Assembly: GCF_018967845.1 (NCBI RefSeq)
Contig: NZ_JAHLZZ010000001.1
Coordinates: 2,356,001-2,420,000, forward strand
DNA from: Hymenobacter siberiensis
Lineage (GTDB): Bacteria > Bacteroidota > Bacteroidia > Cytophagales > Hymenobacteraceae
Direction: 5' to 3'
Length of the DNA stretch: 64,000 nt
The notes under the pieces were generated by a model. It saw nothing but the letters and a program-made list of their open reading frames with translations, searched no databases and was not told where the DNA came from. A program made the position numbers and the translations under genes. Of this stretch, positions 1 to 7,963 are shown piece after piece. Numbering within the stretch: position 1 is the stretch's first letter; every line of letters starts with the position of its first letter.

Positions 1-1113
1 GAGCTGGGCCTGCTGGCGGCCGTGGGCGCGGCGCTGCTGCTGGCCCAGTACGGGCAGTTTTTGCGCGGCACCCTCCAGGCTCACCAAAAATTCAACACCG
101 ACGCCGTCCTCTCGGTGGTCGAAAAATTTCTGCTGCTCGGGGCCGTGCTGGTGCTGCTGCCGGTGGGCCTCACGCTGCCGCGCTACGTAGGCGCGCGGCT
201 GGGCGCGGCGGCCTTCACCACGGCGCTGCTCTACGGGCTGATGACGCGGTTTTTCGGCCGCGTGAAGTACCGTTGGAAAGGCCCCGTGGCCCGCACCGCC
301 CTGCGCGCCAGCCTGCCCTTCGCCCTCATGACGCTGCTCTATGGCGTGAACGAGCGCATCGACATGGTGATGCTCGAACGCCTGGCCTCGCCCACCGAGG
401 CGGGCTACTACGCCGGCGCCTACCGCTGGGTCGATGCCGTGATGATGTACGCCTGGACGGTGCTGCCGCTCTTTTTTGCCAAGTTCGCCAGCGTGCCGAA
501 GGATGCCGGGGCCCAGCGCGAGCTACTGCGCTTCGGGCAGCGCATCGTCACGCTGCCGCTGCTGTTCGTGGTGGCTTTTATCTTTTTTCGGGGCGAGGTG
601 GTGTTCTGGCAGTTCAAGCACAGCAGCCCGGCCGAAATAGCCCGTATGACACTGTGTTTGAAAATATTATTCGTCAACGTGCTGGTTCACAGCTTTTTCG
701 CAATCTATAGCACCCTACTCACCAGCACCACCCACGAGCGGGCCGTGAGCTGGCTGGTGGCCCTCAGCATCGCCCTCAACATTGGTCTGAACCTGGTTTT
801 TCTGCCCAAATTCGGGGCCATCGCGGCTTCCGTCGATACCCTGATTTGCGCCGCTGCCGTATCGGTGGGCTACCTGGTGCTGGTAGCGCGGCGCACCGGC
901 GTGGGCGTGCCCGGCCGCCTGCTGGCCCGGCTGCTGCTGTGCTTCGGGCTGCTGTGCGGGGCCTGGGCCGGCCTGCAATACGGTTTGTTCCTAAGCTGGT
1001 GGCTGGAGGCGGGCATCATGGCCGTGGTGTTCGGGCTGCTTGTGCTGGGCACGGGGCTGGTGCGCCGCAACGAAATCAGCCAGCTGCTGCCGGGGAGGGG
1101 AGTTAAGAGTTAA
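1..1113 (+). CDS. Polysaccharide flippase / oligosaccharide exporter (Wzx/MATE-like), 5'-partial
   Basis: The reading frame is open from base 1, so the true start lies upstream; the GTG at 22 is only the first internal start codon. The visible 370 residues are almost entirely hydrophobic helices broken by short basic loops, as in the C-terminal two thirds of Wzx/MurJ-type lipid-linked oligosaccharide flippases. A polar stretch reading YGVNERIDMVMLERL, with charged residues inside an otherwise hydrophobic region, is typical of this superfamily. Expected role: moving undecaprenyl-linked glycan across the inner membrane. The glycosyltransferase, deacetylase and GT2 genes downstream on the same strand support a surface-polysaccharide locus. 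The family is clear; the substrate is unknown. Confidence 0.8.
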   Translation, partial: ELGLLAAVGAALLLAQYGQFLRGTLQAHQKFNTDAVLSVVEKFLLLGAVLVLLPVGLTLPRYVGARLGAAAFTTALLYGLMTRFFGRVKYRWKGPVARTALRASLPFALMTLLYGVNERIDMVMLERLASPTEAGYYAGAYRWVDAVMMYAWTVLPLFFAKFASVPKDAGAQRELLRFGQRIVTLPLLFVVAFIFFRGEVVFWQFKHSSPAEIARMTLCLKILFVNVLVHSFFAIYSTLLTSTTHERAVSWLVALSIALNIGLNLVFLPKFGAIAASVDTLICAAAVSVGYLVLVARRTGVGVPGRLLARLLLCFGLLCGAWAGLQYGLFLSWWLEAGIMAVVFGLLVLGTGLVRRNEISQLLPGRGVKS

Positions 1114-1308
1114 AAGTTAGGAGTTAAGAGTTGAAGTTGGAAGAGCAATAGCCTCATCTATAGATGATTAGAGCGGTTTTCAGGTTCGTGTACACGTAGC
1201 GCGAACTTTGTAGTTCGCGCTACTGCCTGCTGGCCTCATAAGCTGTATACAAATCCGAAAACTGCTCTAACCACCAACTCTTAACTCCTAACCTTTAACT
1301 CTTAACTC
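1100..1308. repeat. Nested palindromic intergenic element
   Basis: Three concentric inverted repeats fill the gap between two genes. The outer arms 1100-1133 and 1275-1308 are 34 bp with one mismatch and consist of GAGTTAAGAGTTAAAAGTTA-type sequence. The middle arms 1168-1193 and 1245-1270 are 26 bp with five mismatches. The innermost hairpin has perfect 11-bp arms (GTAGCGCGAAC at 1196-1206 and its complement at 1213-1223). The left outer arm covers the flippase stop codon and the right one ends 7 bp before the next start. It could be a non-autonomous mobile element or a transcript-stabilising structure; no ORF is present. Confidence 0.75.
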
Positions 1309-1315
1309 AACCCCC

Positions 1316-2461
1316 GTGCACATCGCCGTAAATACCCGCTTTCTGCTGCCCGGCGACCACCTCGAAGGCATCGGCCGCTTCACCTACGAGACGCTGCTGC
1401 GCCTCGTGGCGCAGCATCCGGAGGTCACGTTTCACTTCCTGTTCGACCGCGCTTTCGACCCGCGCTACCTGTTTGGGCCCAATGTGGTGCCGCACGTATT
1501 GCAGCCGCCGGCCCGGCATCCGTTGCTGTACGTGGCGTGGTTTGAGGGCGCGGTGGCGGCGTGGCTGGCCCGGTACCGGCCGGCCGCCTTCTTCAGCCCC
1601 GACGGCTTCACGACCCTGAACACGCGCGTGCCCCGCGTCACGGTCATCCACGACCTGGCGTTCGAGCATTTTCCGCTCGATGTGGGCTTGCTGCAACGCA
1701 AGTATTACCACTTTTTTTCGCCGCGCTTCGCCCGCGCCTCGGCGCAGATTGTAGCCGTATCGGAAGCCACCAAGGCCGACATCGTGCAGACCTACGGCAC
1801 CGCGCCCGAAAAAATCAGTGTGGCCTACAACGCACCCGCCGATTTATTTCAGCCCCAGTCAGAGCAAACCCAGCGGGAAATCCGCCGAAAATTCAGCCAT
1901 GGGCAGCCTTATTTTCTGTTCGTGGGGGCCTTGCAGCCGCGCAAAAACCTGGGCAATCTGTTGCGGGCCTTCGACCAGCTTAAAGCCACCGGCGGCGCGG
2001 CCGTGGCCGATGCCCAACTCCTCATCGTGGGCCGTAAGGCCTGGAAAGCCGGCCCCATCCTGGCCGCTTATGAGCAGATGCGCCACCAGTCGGCGGTGCA
2101 TTTTACGGGCCGCGTGGCCGATGCCGAGCTGGCCGGTCTCTACGCGGCGGCCCGGGCTACGGTTTATGTTCCTTATTTTGAGGGTTTTGGAATCCCTATT
2201 GTGGAGGCTCAGGCCAGCGGCTGCCCGGTGCTCACGTCGGGCGTCAGCTCGATGCCGGAGGTGGCGGGGGCGGGCGGGGCCTTGCTGGTGGACCCGCGCG
2301 ATGTAGACAGCATTGCCGCCGGGCTGGCCCGGCTGTGGAACGACGCGGACCTGCGCCGGCAGCTGGTAGCCCGGGGCCGCGAGAATCTGAGCCGGTTTTC
2401 GTGGGCGCAAAGTGCCGAAGTGCTGTGGCAGGCAATAGGCAAGGCCATCAGCCGGCCGTAG
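1316..2461 (+). CDS. Glycosyltransferase family 4 protein
   Basis: 381 aa from a GTG start at 1316. The N-terminal half has the GT-B fold pattern (IGRFTYETLLRLV near the start, then VTVIHDLAFEHFP around residues 109-121, as in mannosyltransferase-like GT4 enzymes). The C-terminal half has FLFVGALQPRKNLGNLLRAF and the retaining-enzyme EX7E signature in YFEGFGIPIVEA (acidic residues near 289 and 297). It should transfer a sugar from a nucleotide donor onto a lipid-linked or polysaccharide acceptor at the cytoplasmic face. It lies just after the flippase and before the deacetylase and GT2 genes, consistent with one exopolysaccharide or LPS pathway. Donor and acceptor cannot be told. Confidence 0.9.
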   Translation: MHIAVNTRFLLPGDHLEGIGRFTYETLLRLVAQHPEVTFHFLFDRAFDPRYLFGPNVVPHVLQPPARHPLLYVAWFEGAVAAWLARYRPAAFFSPDGFTTLNTRVPRVTVIHDLAFEHFPLDVGLLQRKYYHFFSPRFARASAQIVAVSEATKADIVQTYGTAPEKISVAYNAPADLFQPQSEQTQREIRRKFSHGQPYFLFVGALQPRKNLGNLLRAFDQLKATGGAAVADAQLLIVGRKAWKAGPILAAYEQMRHQSAVHFTGRVADAELAGLYAAARATVYVPYFEGFGIPIVEAQASGCPVLTSGVSSMPEVAGAGGALLVDPRDVDSIAAGLARLWNDADLRRQLVARGRENLSRFSWAQSAEVLWQAIGKAISRP

Positions 2462-2505
2462 GGCCGGCCGCGGCGCGCCATGCGTTATGTAGCGCCACCC
2501 GGCCG

Positions 2506-2513
2506 TACTTTTG
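2506..2513 (+). promoter_or_regulatory. -7 box of a Bacteroidota promoter
   Basis: TACTTTTG matches the Bacteroidota -7 consensus TAnnTTTG and lies 9 bp before the ATG at 2523. Transcription would start almost at the translation start, giving a very short leader, as is common in this phylum. It suggests the 2523-4971 genes have their own promoter. Confidence 0.5.
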
Positions 2514-2522
2514 CCGGTAGTT

Positions 2523-3068
2523 ATGGCCCGTTTGCACCCCTACAATTTCGTCCACGTTCTCCTGCCGCAGCTGGCGTGGCGCCGTCCTTTATCGGTGCGC
2601 CGCGAGTTGAGCGACCCTTACCTGGCCAAGGAGCTGCTGCATTACGTGTGGGATAAAGCGGCCGAAAACGTGGCCCCCATCGACCGCGTGCCGCCCAAAG
2701 GCCTGCGCCTGAGCTGGCACGAAGTGGCTGGCCGCGTCACGGCCCTGTTCCATATGCCCGCGCCCCAGGCCACCATGGAGGCCCATTTTTCGGCCCTGGT
2801 GTACGAAGAGGACGACGAGCCCGCCGAAACCGAAGCCGAGGAAACGCGCCCCCGCTACTTTACCCTCGAAGCCACGCTGGGCCTGAGCGGCCCCGCCGGC
2901 ACACCCACCACAGTGAGCGAGTGGGCCGGCGACGTGCACCGCCACCTGGGCCGGGGCCCCGCCGGCGGCCGCTCCAACACGGCCGATGCCTTCCTCGAAG
3001 CACTGGCCACCGTGCTCGGCCCGCTGCCCGATACCCGCGTGCCCTTCATGCGCATCGCTCGTTCCTGA
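2523..3068 (+). CDS. Conserved hypothetical protein
   Basis: 181 aa, not recognised. The ATG at 2523 is chosen over a TTG at 2511 because the TTG overlaps the -7 box. It has no signal peptide or membrane segment, and an acidic stretch (EEDDEPAETEAEE) near the middle. The stop codon overlaps the ATG of the polysaccharide deacetylase gene (TGATG), so the two are probably translationally coupled and may work in the same process. The N-terminal HPYNFVHVLLPQLAWRRPLS region and composition suggest a soluble cytoplasmic protein. No function is claimed. Confidence 0.7.
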   Translation: MARLHPYNFVHVLLPQLAWRRPLSVRRELSDPYLAKELLHYVWDKAAENVAPIDRVPPKGLRLSWHEVAGRVTALFHMPAPQATMEAHFSALVYEEDDEPAETEAEETRPRYFTLEATLGLSGPAGTPTTVSEWAGDVHRHLGRGPAGGRSNTADAFLEALATVLGPLPDTRVPFMRIARS

Positions 3069-3856
3069 TGGCTGCCTCGTCGTCAGCCAGGCTCGAAGCG
3101 GCTGTGCTCACGCGTCCGCCCCGGCTGCTGCACGCCCTGCTGCCCGGCTGCGAGTGGACCGGCCCGGCCACCACGCCCGCCGGCGCGCCGGTCGTATACC
3201 TGACCTTCGACGACGGCCCCATTCCCGAAGAAACGCCCTGGGTGCTGGAGCAGCTGGCGATATTCAATGCCAAAGCCACCTTTTTCTGCGTGGGCGAAAA
3301 CCTGGTGCGCTACCCCGAAATTGCCCGCGCCGCCCTGGCTGCCGGCCACCGTTTCGGCAACCATACCCACCAGCACCGCAGCGCCTGGGCCACCGCCCGC
3401 CCGGCTTATCTAGCCGATATTGCTGTTTGTCAGACCCACATTGATAAGCTGGTGCAAAGTTTCCCGGAAAAACCGCTCACCGCTCCCCACTCCCCACTCC
3501 CCGGTTCCCGCTCTCCAATCCCCACTTTCCGCTCCCCGCTCACCGCTTCCCACTCCCCACTTCCCGCTTCCCGCTCCTCGCTTCCGCTGTTCCGCCCGCC
3601 CTACGGCCGCTTGACCTGGCCGCTGCTGCCCACGCTGCGTCGTGATTTCAGGGTTGTCATGTGGTCGGTGCTCACGCGGGATTACGACCCCGGCCTGAGT
3701 CCGGAAAGCTGCCTGCGGTTTGCCCTGGAGGCCATTCGGGCCGGCGATGTGGTGGTGTTTCACGACAGCCGCAAGGCCAGCGCCCGGCTGCGCTTCGTGC
3801 TGCCCCGCGTGCTGACCCATCTGGCCGGGCAGGGCTTTCAATTCGCCACGCTGTGA
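3068..3856 (+). CDS. Polysaccharide deacetylase family protein (NodB homology domain)
   Basis: 262 aa starting at the ATG that overlaps the previous stop. NodB motifs are in order: TFDDGP (46-51, catalytic Asp and metal Asp), NHTHQH (98-103, metal His pair), FRPPYG (175-180), and the terminal VVVFHDS containing the catalytic His. It should remove N- or O-acetyl groups from a glycan, metal-dependently. Oddity: residues about 138-172 are a Ser/Pro/His-rich run (units like SPLPGSRSPIP) encoded by a pyrimidine-rich imperfect repeat at about 3478-3588, inserted just before the RPPYG motif. The frame is kept, so the protein may still fold. The stop overlaps the GTG of the next gene (GTGA). Confidence 0.88.
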   Translation: MAASSSARLEAAVLTRPPRLLHALLPGCEWTGPATTPAGAPVVYLTFDDGPIPEETPWVLEQLAIFNAKATFFCVGENLVRYPEIARAALAAGHRFGNHTHQHRSAWATARPAYLADIAVCQTHIDKLVQSFPEKPLTAPHSPLPGSRSPIPTFRSPLTASHSPLPASRSSLPLFRPPYGRLTWPLLPTLRRDFRVVMWSVLTRDYDPGLSPESCLRFALEAIRAGDVVVFHDSRKASARLRFVLPRVLTHLAGQGFQFATL

Positions 3857-4971
3857 GCTGGCTGCTGCTGAATTTTCTGCTGCTTTACCTGGGGCTGTGG
3901 CTCCTGGGTATGGCGTTCACGGTGTGGCGCTTCGCCAGTCGGCGCGGGGCCAAGGCGGCCGAAAACCTGCCCGGGCTGCTGCCCCGCGTGAGCATCCTCA
4001 TCGCCGCCCGCGACGAGGAAGTAGCCCTGCCGCGCTGCCTGGCCAGCCTGCGGGCGCTGCACTACCCGGCCGAGTTGCTCGAAATCCTCGTTGGCGACGA
4101 TGGCAGCACCGACCATACCGCCGCCGTGGCTGCTGCTGCCATGCAGGGTTTCGCGGGCCAGTTCCGGCTGGTTCCCATCACCGAAAACCTGGGCCAGGCG
4201 CGGGGCAAAGCCAACGTGCTGGCTCACCTGACCCGGCTGGCCACCACCGACTTCTTCTTCATCACCGATGCCGACATCAGCCTCCCCAAAACCTGGATAG
4301 CCGGCCTGCTGGCGCACGCTGCCCCGGGCGTGGGCACGGTCACGGGCATCACGACCGTGCGCGGGCCACGCTTATTCGACCAATTGCAGGGCATCGACTG
4401 GCTGCTCTCGCTAAGCATGGTGCAGGTGGTAAGCGACCTGGGCCGCCCCGTCACGGCCATGGGCAACAACATGCTGGTAACCCGTGCCGCCTACGAAGCC
4501 ACTGGCGGCTACGAGGCACTGCCCTTTTCCGTGACCGAAGATTTTGCCCTGTTTCAGGCCGTGCTGGCGGCGGGGTTCGGCTTCCGGCAGGTGTTTCAGG
4601 CCGATATCCGTGCCGATTCACTGCCGATGCCTACATGGGTGGCGCTGCTGCGGCAGCGCAAGCGCTGGCTGCGCGGGGTGGCCGGGCTGCCGCTGCGCCT
4701 GCGGCTGGAGCTGTTGTTTTTCAGCGGCTTCTGGCCGGCGCTGGCGGGCGTGGCGGCGCTGTCCGGGCCGGCGGTGGCACTTGGGTTTTGGGGTGCTAAA
4801 GTGCTGGTGCAGTGGGTTTTGGCGGCGAATGCGCATCGCCGGGCCGGGCTGCGGCTGCGCTGGTGGCTGCTGCCGTTGTTCGAGCTGTACACGCTGGGGA
4901 TAACGGCAGCCATTCTGGTATTCCAGCTGAGTGGTGGGAAGGTGGTGTGGAAGGGGAGGAGCTATGAGTAA
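3853..4971 (+). CDS. Glycosyltransferase family 2 membrane protein
   Basis: 372 aa from a GTG that overlaps the deacetylase stop. One N-terminal membrane helix (about 2-25) precedes a GT-A domain with VSILIAARDEE, the DDGS motif (D82, D83), the metal-binding DAD (139-141), TED (228-230, catalytic acidic residue) and QRKRW (268-272), the Q/RxxRW signature of processive GT2 enzymes. Two or more hydrophobic helices close the protein. This is the layout of cellulose-synthase/NodC/IcaA-type synthases and related glycosyltransferases. Coupling with a NodB deacetylase resembles loci for N-acetylglucosamine-containing polymers (inference). Confidence 0.9.
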   Translation: MSWLLLNFLLLYLGLWLLGMAFTVWRFASRRGAKAAENLPGLLPRVSILIAARDEEVALPRCLASLRALHYPAELLEILVGDDGSTDHTAAVAAAAMQGFAGQFRLVPITENLGQARGKANVLAHLTRLATTDFFFITDADISLPKTWIAGLLAHAAPGVGTVTGITTVRGPRLFDQLQGIDWLLSLSMVQVVSDLGRPVTAMGNNMLVTRAAYEATGGYEALPFSVTEDFALFQAVLAAGFGFRQVFQADIRADSLPMPTWVALLRQRKRWLRGVAGLPLRLRLELLFFSGFWPALAGVAALSGPAVALGFWGAKVLVQWVLAANAHRRAGLRLRWWLLPLFELYTLGITAAILVFQLSGGKVVWKGRSYE

Positions 4972-5024
4972 ATGTTAGACTCCTGAATCTACAACGAAGT
5001 AGGGTGCGGGGCAAGCCCCGAATC

Positions 5025-6570
5025 CTACTTCTCCACCACCACCACCAGCGCGATATTTACCAGGTCGGTAGCCTCATTGGGCCGCATTTCGGGGGCAGGG
5101 TTGATGCCCACTTTATTGGGGTCGAACTGGCCCTGCTGGGCCAGGATACGCTGCGTTTCCATCAGCTTGGCCCGGCTGAAGTCTTCGCCCGAGCGCAGTG
5201 GAATTAGCCTGAGTAGCGCGGCCGTGGGCGTATTGGTGTTGCCCGTGATGGTGATATGGCCAAGCTGAGCTTTGCGGCCTTCGGATATGTTGAAGGCCAG
5301 GTCGGTGGTGCCGTCGGGCTGGCGGGTGGCTTTGGGCGTTGCCGAGAAAAACAGGTAGCCGTGGTCCATGTAGCGCGAGGTAATATCGCCGCCTTTGGGG
5401 TCGAAGCTCAGGCGGCGAACCACGGTGGCGGAATCGTAGGCATCGCCGGATTTGAGGCCCAGTGTCTGGCTCAGCTCGGCCGCCGACAGGTAGGTGTTGC
5501 CCTGCCAGCTGATGCGGCCAATGCGGCCCGCTGCGGGCGCAACGGATGAATGAGCCGGAGTACCGGCCGGAGCCGCTGGTTCCGTAGCCGGTGAGCCGAC
5601 GCAGGCCGTGGCCGCCCAGGTGAAGGCGAATACGGGCACGATGAGCAGAAAACGAAGCTTTTTCATGGGAGAGGAAGTTGGTTGAGTGAGCATCTGAATT
5701 CGGAGAAAAATTTGTTTGTGGGCGAAGGCATGGACCAAGGCAAAGGGCAGCTGCTGCGCCGCCAGCTTTATCAGCAGCTCGCCGTAGTGTTGTGGGGTCG
5801 TACCCGGCAGGGTCGTACCCGGCAGGGTCGTACCCGGCAGGGTCGTACCCGGCAAGACTGGCCTGGGTGCGGGCCACGGCGGCATCGGCCAGATACTCGT
5901 GCACCACTTTCAGCTGTCGGCCGAGGTAGGGCACGGCGGTATTGAACCAGAAAAGCACGCCCAGCGCCTCCACCAGTAATAAATCAAGCGTGTGGCGCTG
6001 CTGCACGTGCACCTGCTCGTGCAGCAGGAGCTGCTCGCGCTCAGCCGGGCTCAGCGCCTCGTGCAGCGGCGACAGAAATACGTAGCGCCCGAAGGAAAAC
6101 GCCGGCAGGCCAGGCGTGGGCAGGTGCACAATGGCGAAGGTGCCCGCATCGGTCTGCGGGTTTTGCCGGGCCAGCTGGCGCAGCGCCCGCACGTTGCGCA
6201 CCGCCATTGCCAGCTTATAAAGCGCCCCCAGCGCATAAATACTCACGGCTCCGACGAGTAACAGCGCCACCCAATCCGGCCCGCTGGCCGTGGGTGCGGC
6301 TGCCGCGTGGGCCAGCGGCGCATTCAGTTGCCAGCCGAGGCGGAGCGGCAGCCCGGCCATGGCCGGCGCGGCTGCCGGGTTGGCCAGCCAGGCCGCCAGC
6401 CCTGGAAAGGCCACCAGCGGAATCACCACGCTCACGGCCAGCGCGCCCAGCAGATACGCCCGGTTCCAGGCAAAATAGGTGAGGCCGGCCAGCAGCAGGC
6501 GGTAGGCCAGGGCAAATATGGCCAGGCAAAAGCTGGCTTCGGCCAGGTAGAGGAGGAGGCTAGTGAGCAC
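5025..6570 (-). pseudogene. M56 (BlaR1-type) sensor peptidase fused to POTRA-like domains, frameshifted
   Basis: Read from 6570 downward, the first frame gives an M56 membrane peptidase: four hydrophobic helices and the zinc motif HEQVH (residues 184-188), then EYLADAAVA. It runs into four copies of AGYDP and then loses homology. In the next frame the protein resumes as PQHYGELLIKLAAQQLPFALVHAF, normal for an M56 C-terminus, a further membrane anchor (LRFLLIVPVFAFTW) and about 165 residues resembling two POTRA modules (GNTYLSAAELSQTLGLKSGD; LGHITITGNTNTPTAALLRL), ending at a TAG at 5025. The frames rejoin if one G is removed from GGGG at 5794-5797. The start overlaps the blaI end. It is either a true mutation, a slippage switch or an assembly error. 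Confidence 0.75.
5796..5855 (+). repeat. 15-bp tandem repeat, four copies, in the M56 gene
   Basis: Four contiguous copies of GGTCGTACCCGGCAG (the last ends in A) at 5796-5810, 5811-5825, 5826-5840 and 5841-5855. The unit length is a multiple of three, so copy-number change would only vary the number of AGYDP units in the protein. The frameshift in the gene lies at the G run abutting the first copy. Confidence 0.95.
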
Positions 6571-6949
6571 CGCCGTCGGGCTTGGAAGAGTTTTCGGAAT
6601 CGTGGAGCAGGTCGAGCAGCTGCTGCTTTTCGCGCTGGCTCAGGGTTTCCTCCACCATGAAGGACACCAGCGCCGTGGGCGAATTGTCGAAATACTGCGC
6701 CAGCATGCGCTTCAGGCTGGAAGCTCGGTACTCCATCTTGCTGATGAGCGGGAAGTACTCATACGTCTTGCCATAGGCCTTGAAGCCCACGTAACCCTTG
6801 CGCTCCAGAATGCGCACCACCGACGAAATGGTGTTGTAGGGCGGCTTAGGGTCGTCGGGCAAATGGTCGATAACGTCCTTGATGAATGCCTTCTTCAGCT
6901 TCCACAGCGCCTGCATGATACGCTCTTCGGTTTTGGTTAATTCTTCCAT
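6560..6949 (-). CDS. blaI: BlaI/MecI/CopY family transcriptional repressor
   Basis: 129 aa, the usual length of this family. The N-terminal winged helix reads LTKTEERIMQALWKLKKAFI, then PPYNTISSVVRILERKGYV as the recognition helix and wing, followed by a C-terminal dimerisation helix region (SSLKRMLAQYFDNSPTALVSF). In this family the paired M56 membrane peptidase senses an outside signal and triggers inactivation of the repressor, freeing operators in their own promoter. Its 3' end overlaps the M56 start by 11 bp, so the two form one operon. A perfect inverted repeat upstream at 6962-7019 is the probable operator. Confidence 0.9.
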   Translation of the reverse strand: MEELTKTEERIMQALWKLKKAFIKDVIDHLPDDPKPPYNTISSVVRILERKGYVGFKAYGKTYEYFPLISKMEYRASSLKRMLAQYFDNSPTALVSFMVEETLSQREKQQLLDLLHDSENSSKPDGGAH

Positions 6950-6961
6950 GTGTCAAATGTA

Positions 6962-7019
6962 TAACGGATAAATCAGTTTCAAAACTTATTATTCAGTTTT
7001 GAAACTGATTTATCCGTTA
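6962..7019. promoter_or_regulatory. Candidate BlaI operator: perfect 24-bp inverted repeat
   Basis: Arms 6962-6985 and 6996-7019 are exact reverse complements (24 bp each) around a 10-bp spacer, beginning 13 bp upstream of the blaI start. The core of the arms is AAATCAGTTT/AAACTGATTT. It lies between the divergent blaI and tatD genes. BlaI-family repressors bind dyads next to their own gene, so this is the natural operator candidate. It could also act on tatD. Confidence 0.6.
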
Positions 7020-7102
7020 ATAGCCGTTTTCAGGCCCGCCGTTTGCTTTTTGCGGCGGAAAATTATTGCCGGCCCGCGCCTTCGCCCGACCTTTGCATTC
7101 CT

Positions 7103-7870
7103 ATGCACATCACCGATTCGCACGCCCACCTCTACTCCGAGCAGTTCCGGCCCGACCGCCTCGATGCCCTGCGCCGCGCCCAGGAGGCCGGCGTACGCAC
7201 CATCGTCATGCCCAATATCGACCACAGCAGCATCGATGCCATGCTGGAACTGGAAGCGGAGGCCCCGGAAACCTGCTTTGCCATGATGGGCCTGCACCCG
7301 TGCTCCGTCACGCGCAATTTTGAGCAGCAACTGTATGAGGTAGAAACCTGGCTCGACCGCCGGCCCTTCGCCGCCGTGGGCGAGGCTGGCCTCGACCTGC
7401 ACTGGGATAAAACCCTACTGGCCGAGCAGCAGCATGCCCTGAAAATTCAGCTCGACCTGGCCAAAAAGCACCGCCTGCCCATTGTGCTGCATACCCGCGA
7501 GGCCTTCGCCGAAACCGTGGCGCTGGTGGAGGCCGCGCAGGACGGCACGCTGCGCGGCGTGTTTCATTGCTTCTCCGGCACCCCCGAGGAAGCGGAGCAG
7601 GTTATTAAGCTGGGGTTCAAGCTGGGTATCGGCGGCGTGGCCACATTCAAGAACGGCGGGGCCGACAAGGTGCTGCCTGGCATCGGGCTGGAGCATCTAC
7701 TGCTCGAAACCGACTGCCCGTATCTGGCGCCGGTGCCACACCGGGGCAAGCGTAACGAGCCGGCCTACCTGCCGCTGGTGCTGCGCCGGGTGGCGTCGTT
7801 GCTGGGCCTGCCCGAGGCGGAAGTGGCCGAAGCCACCACGCGCAACGCGGCGGCGCTGTTCAATTTGTGA
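7103..7870 (+). CDS. tatD: TatD family metal-dependent hydrolase (DNase)
   Basis: 255 aa from the ATG at 7103; the start is preceded by a -7-like GACCTTTG at 7088-7095. Motifs in order: TDSHAHLYS (metal His pair at the N-terminus), GEAGLDLHWD (metal Glu), HTREAF, HCFSGT and LETDCPYLAPVPHRG with the catalytic Asp. These are the two-metal amidohydrolase-fold signatures of TatD, a 3'-5' exonuclease/DNase acting in DNA repair and turnover. The length is normal for the family. It is transcribed divergently from blaI, and a palindromic repeat follows its stop. Confidence 0.93.
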   Translation: MHITDSHAHLYSEQFRPDRLDALRRAQEAGVRTIVMPNIDHSSIDAMLELEAEAPETCFAMMGLHPCSVTRNFEQQLYEVETWLDRRPFAAVGEAGLDLHWDKTLLAEQQHALKIQLDLAKKHRLPIVLHTREAFAETVALVEAAQDGTLRGVFHCFSGTPEEAEQVIKLGFKLGIGGVATFKNGGADKVLPGIGLEHLLLETDCPYLAPVPHRGKRNEPAYLPLVLRRVASLLGLPEAEVAEATTRNAAALFNL

Positions 7871-7902
7871 TGACTGTCCAGGTAGTGATAAACATAGCAA
7901 AA

Positions 7903-7942
7903 AAGGTCGTCATGCTTCGGCTGCGCTCAGCATGACGACCTT
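7903..7942. repeat. Short palindrome, GTCATGC family
   Basis: Perfect 13-bp arms (AAGGTCGTCATGC at 7903-7915 and its complement at 7930-7942) around CTTCGGCTGCGCTCA-like sequence. It is a compact member of the dispersed GTCATGC...GCATGAC family. Lying between convergent genes, it can also act as a hairpin terminator for tatD. Confidence 0.7.
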
Positions 7943-7963
7943 ACTTATCGGCTGATGCTACTA

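Noticed and set aside
5796..5855. Possible CRISPR-like array
   Set aside because: Four 15-bp copies have no spacers between them; it is a coding tandem repeat.
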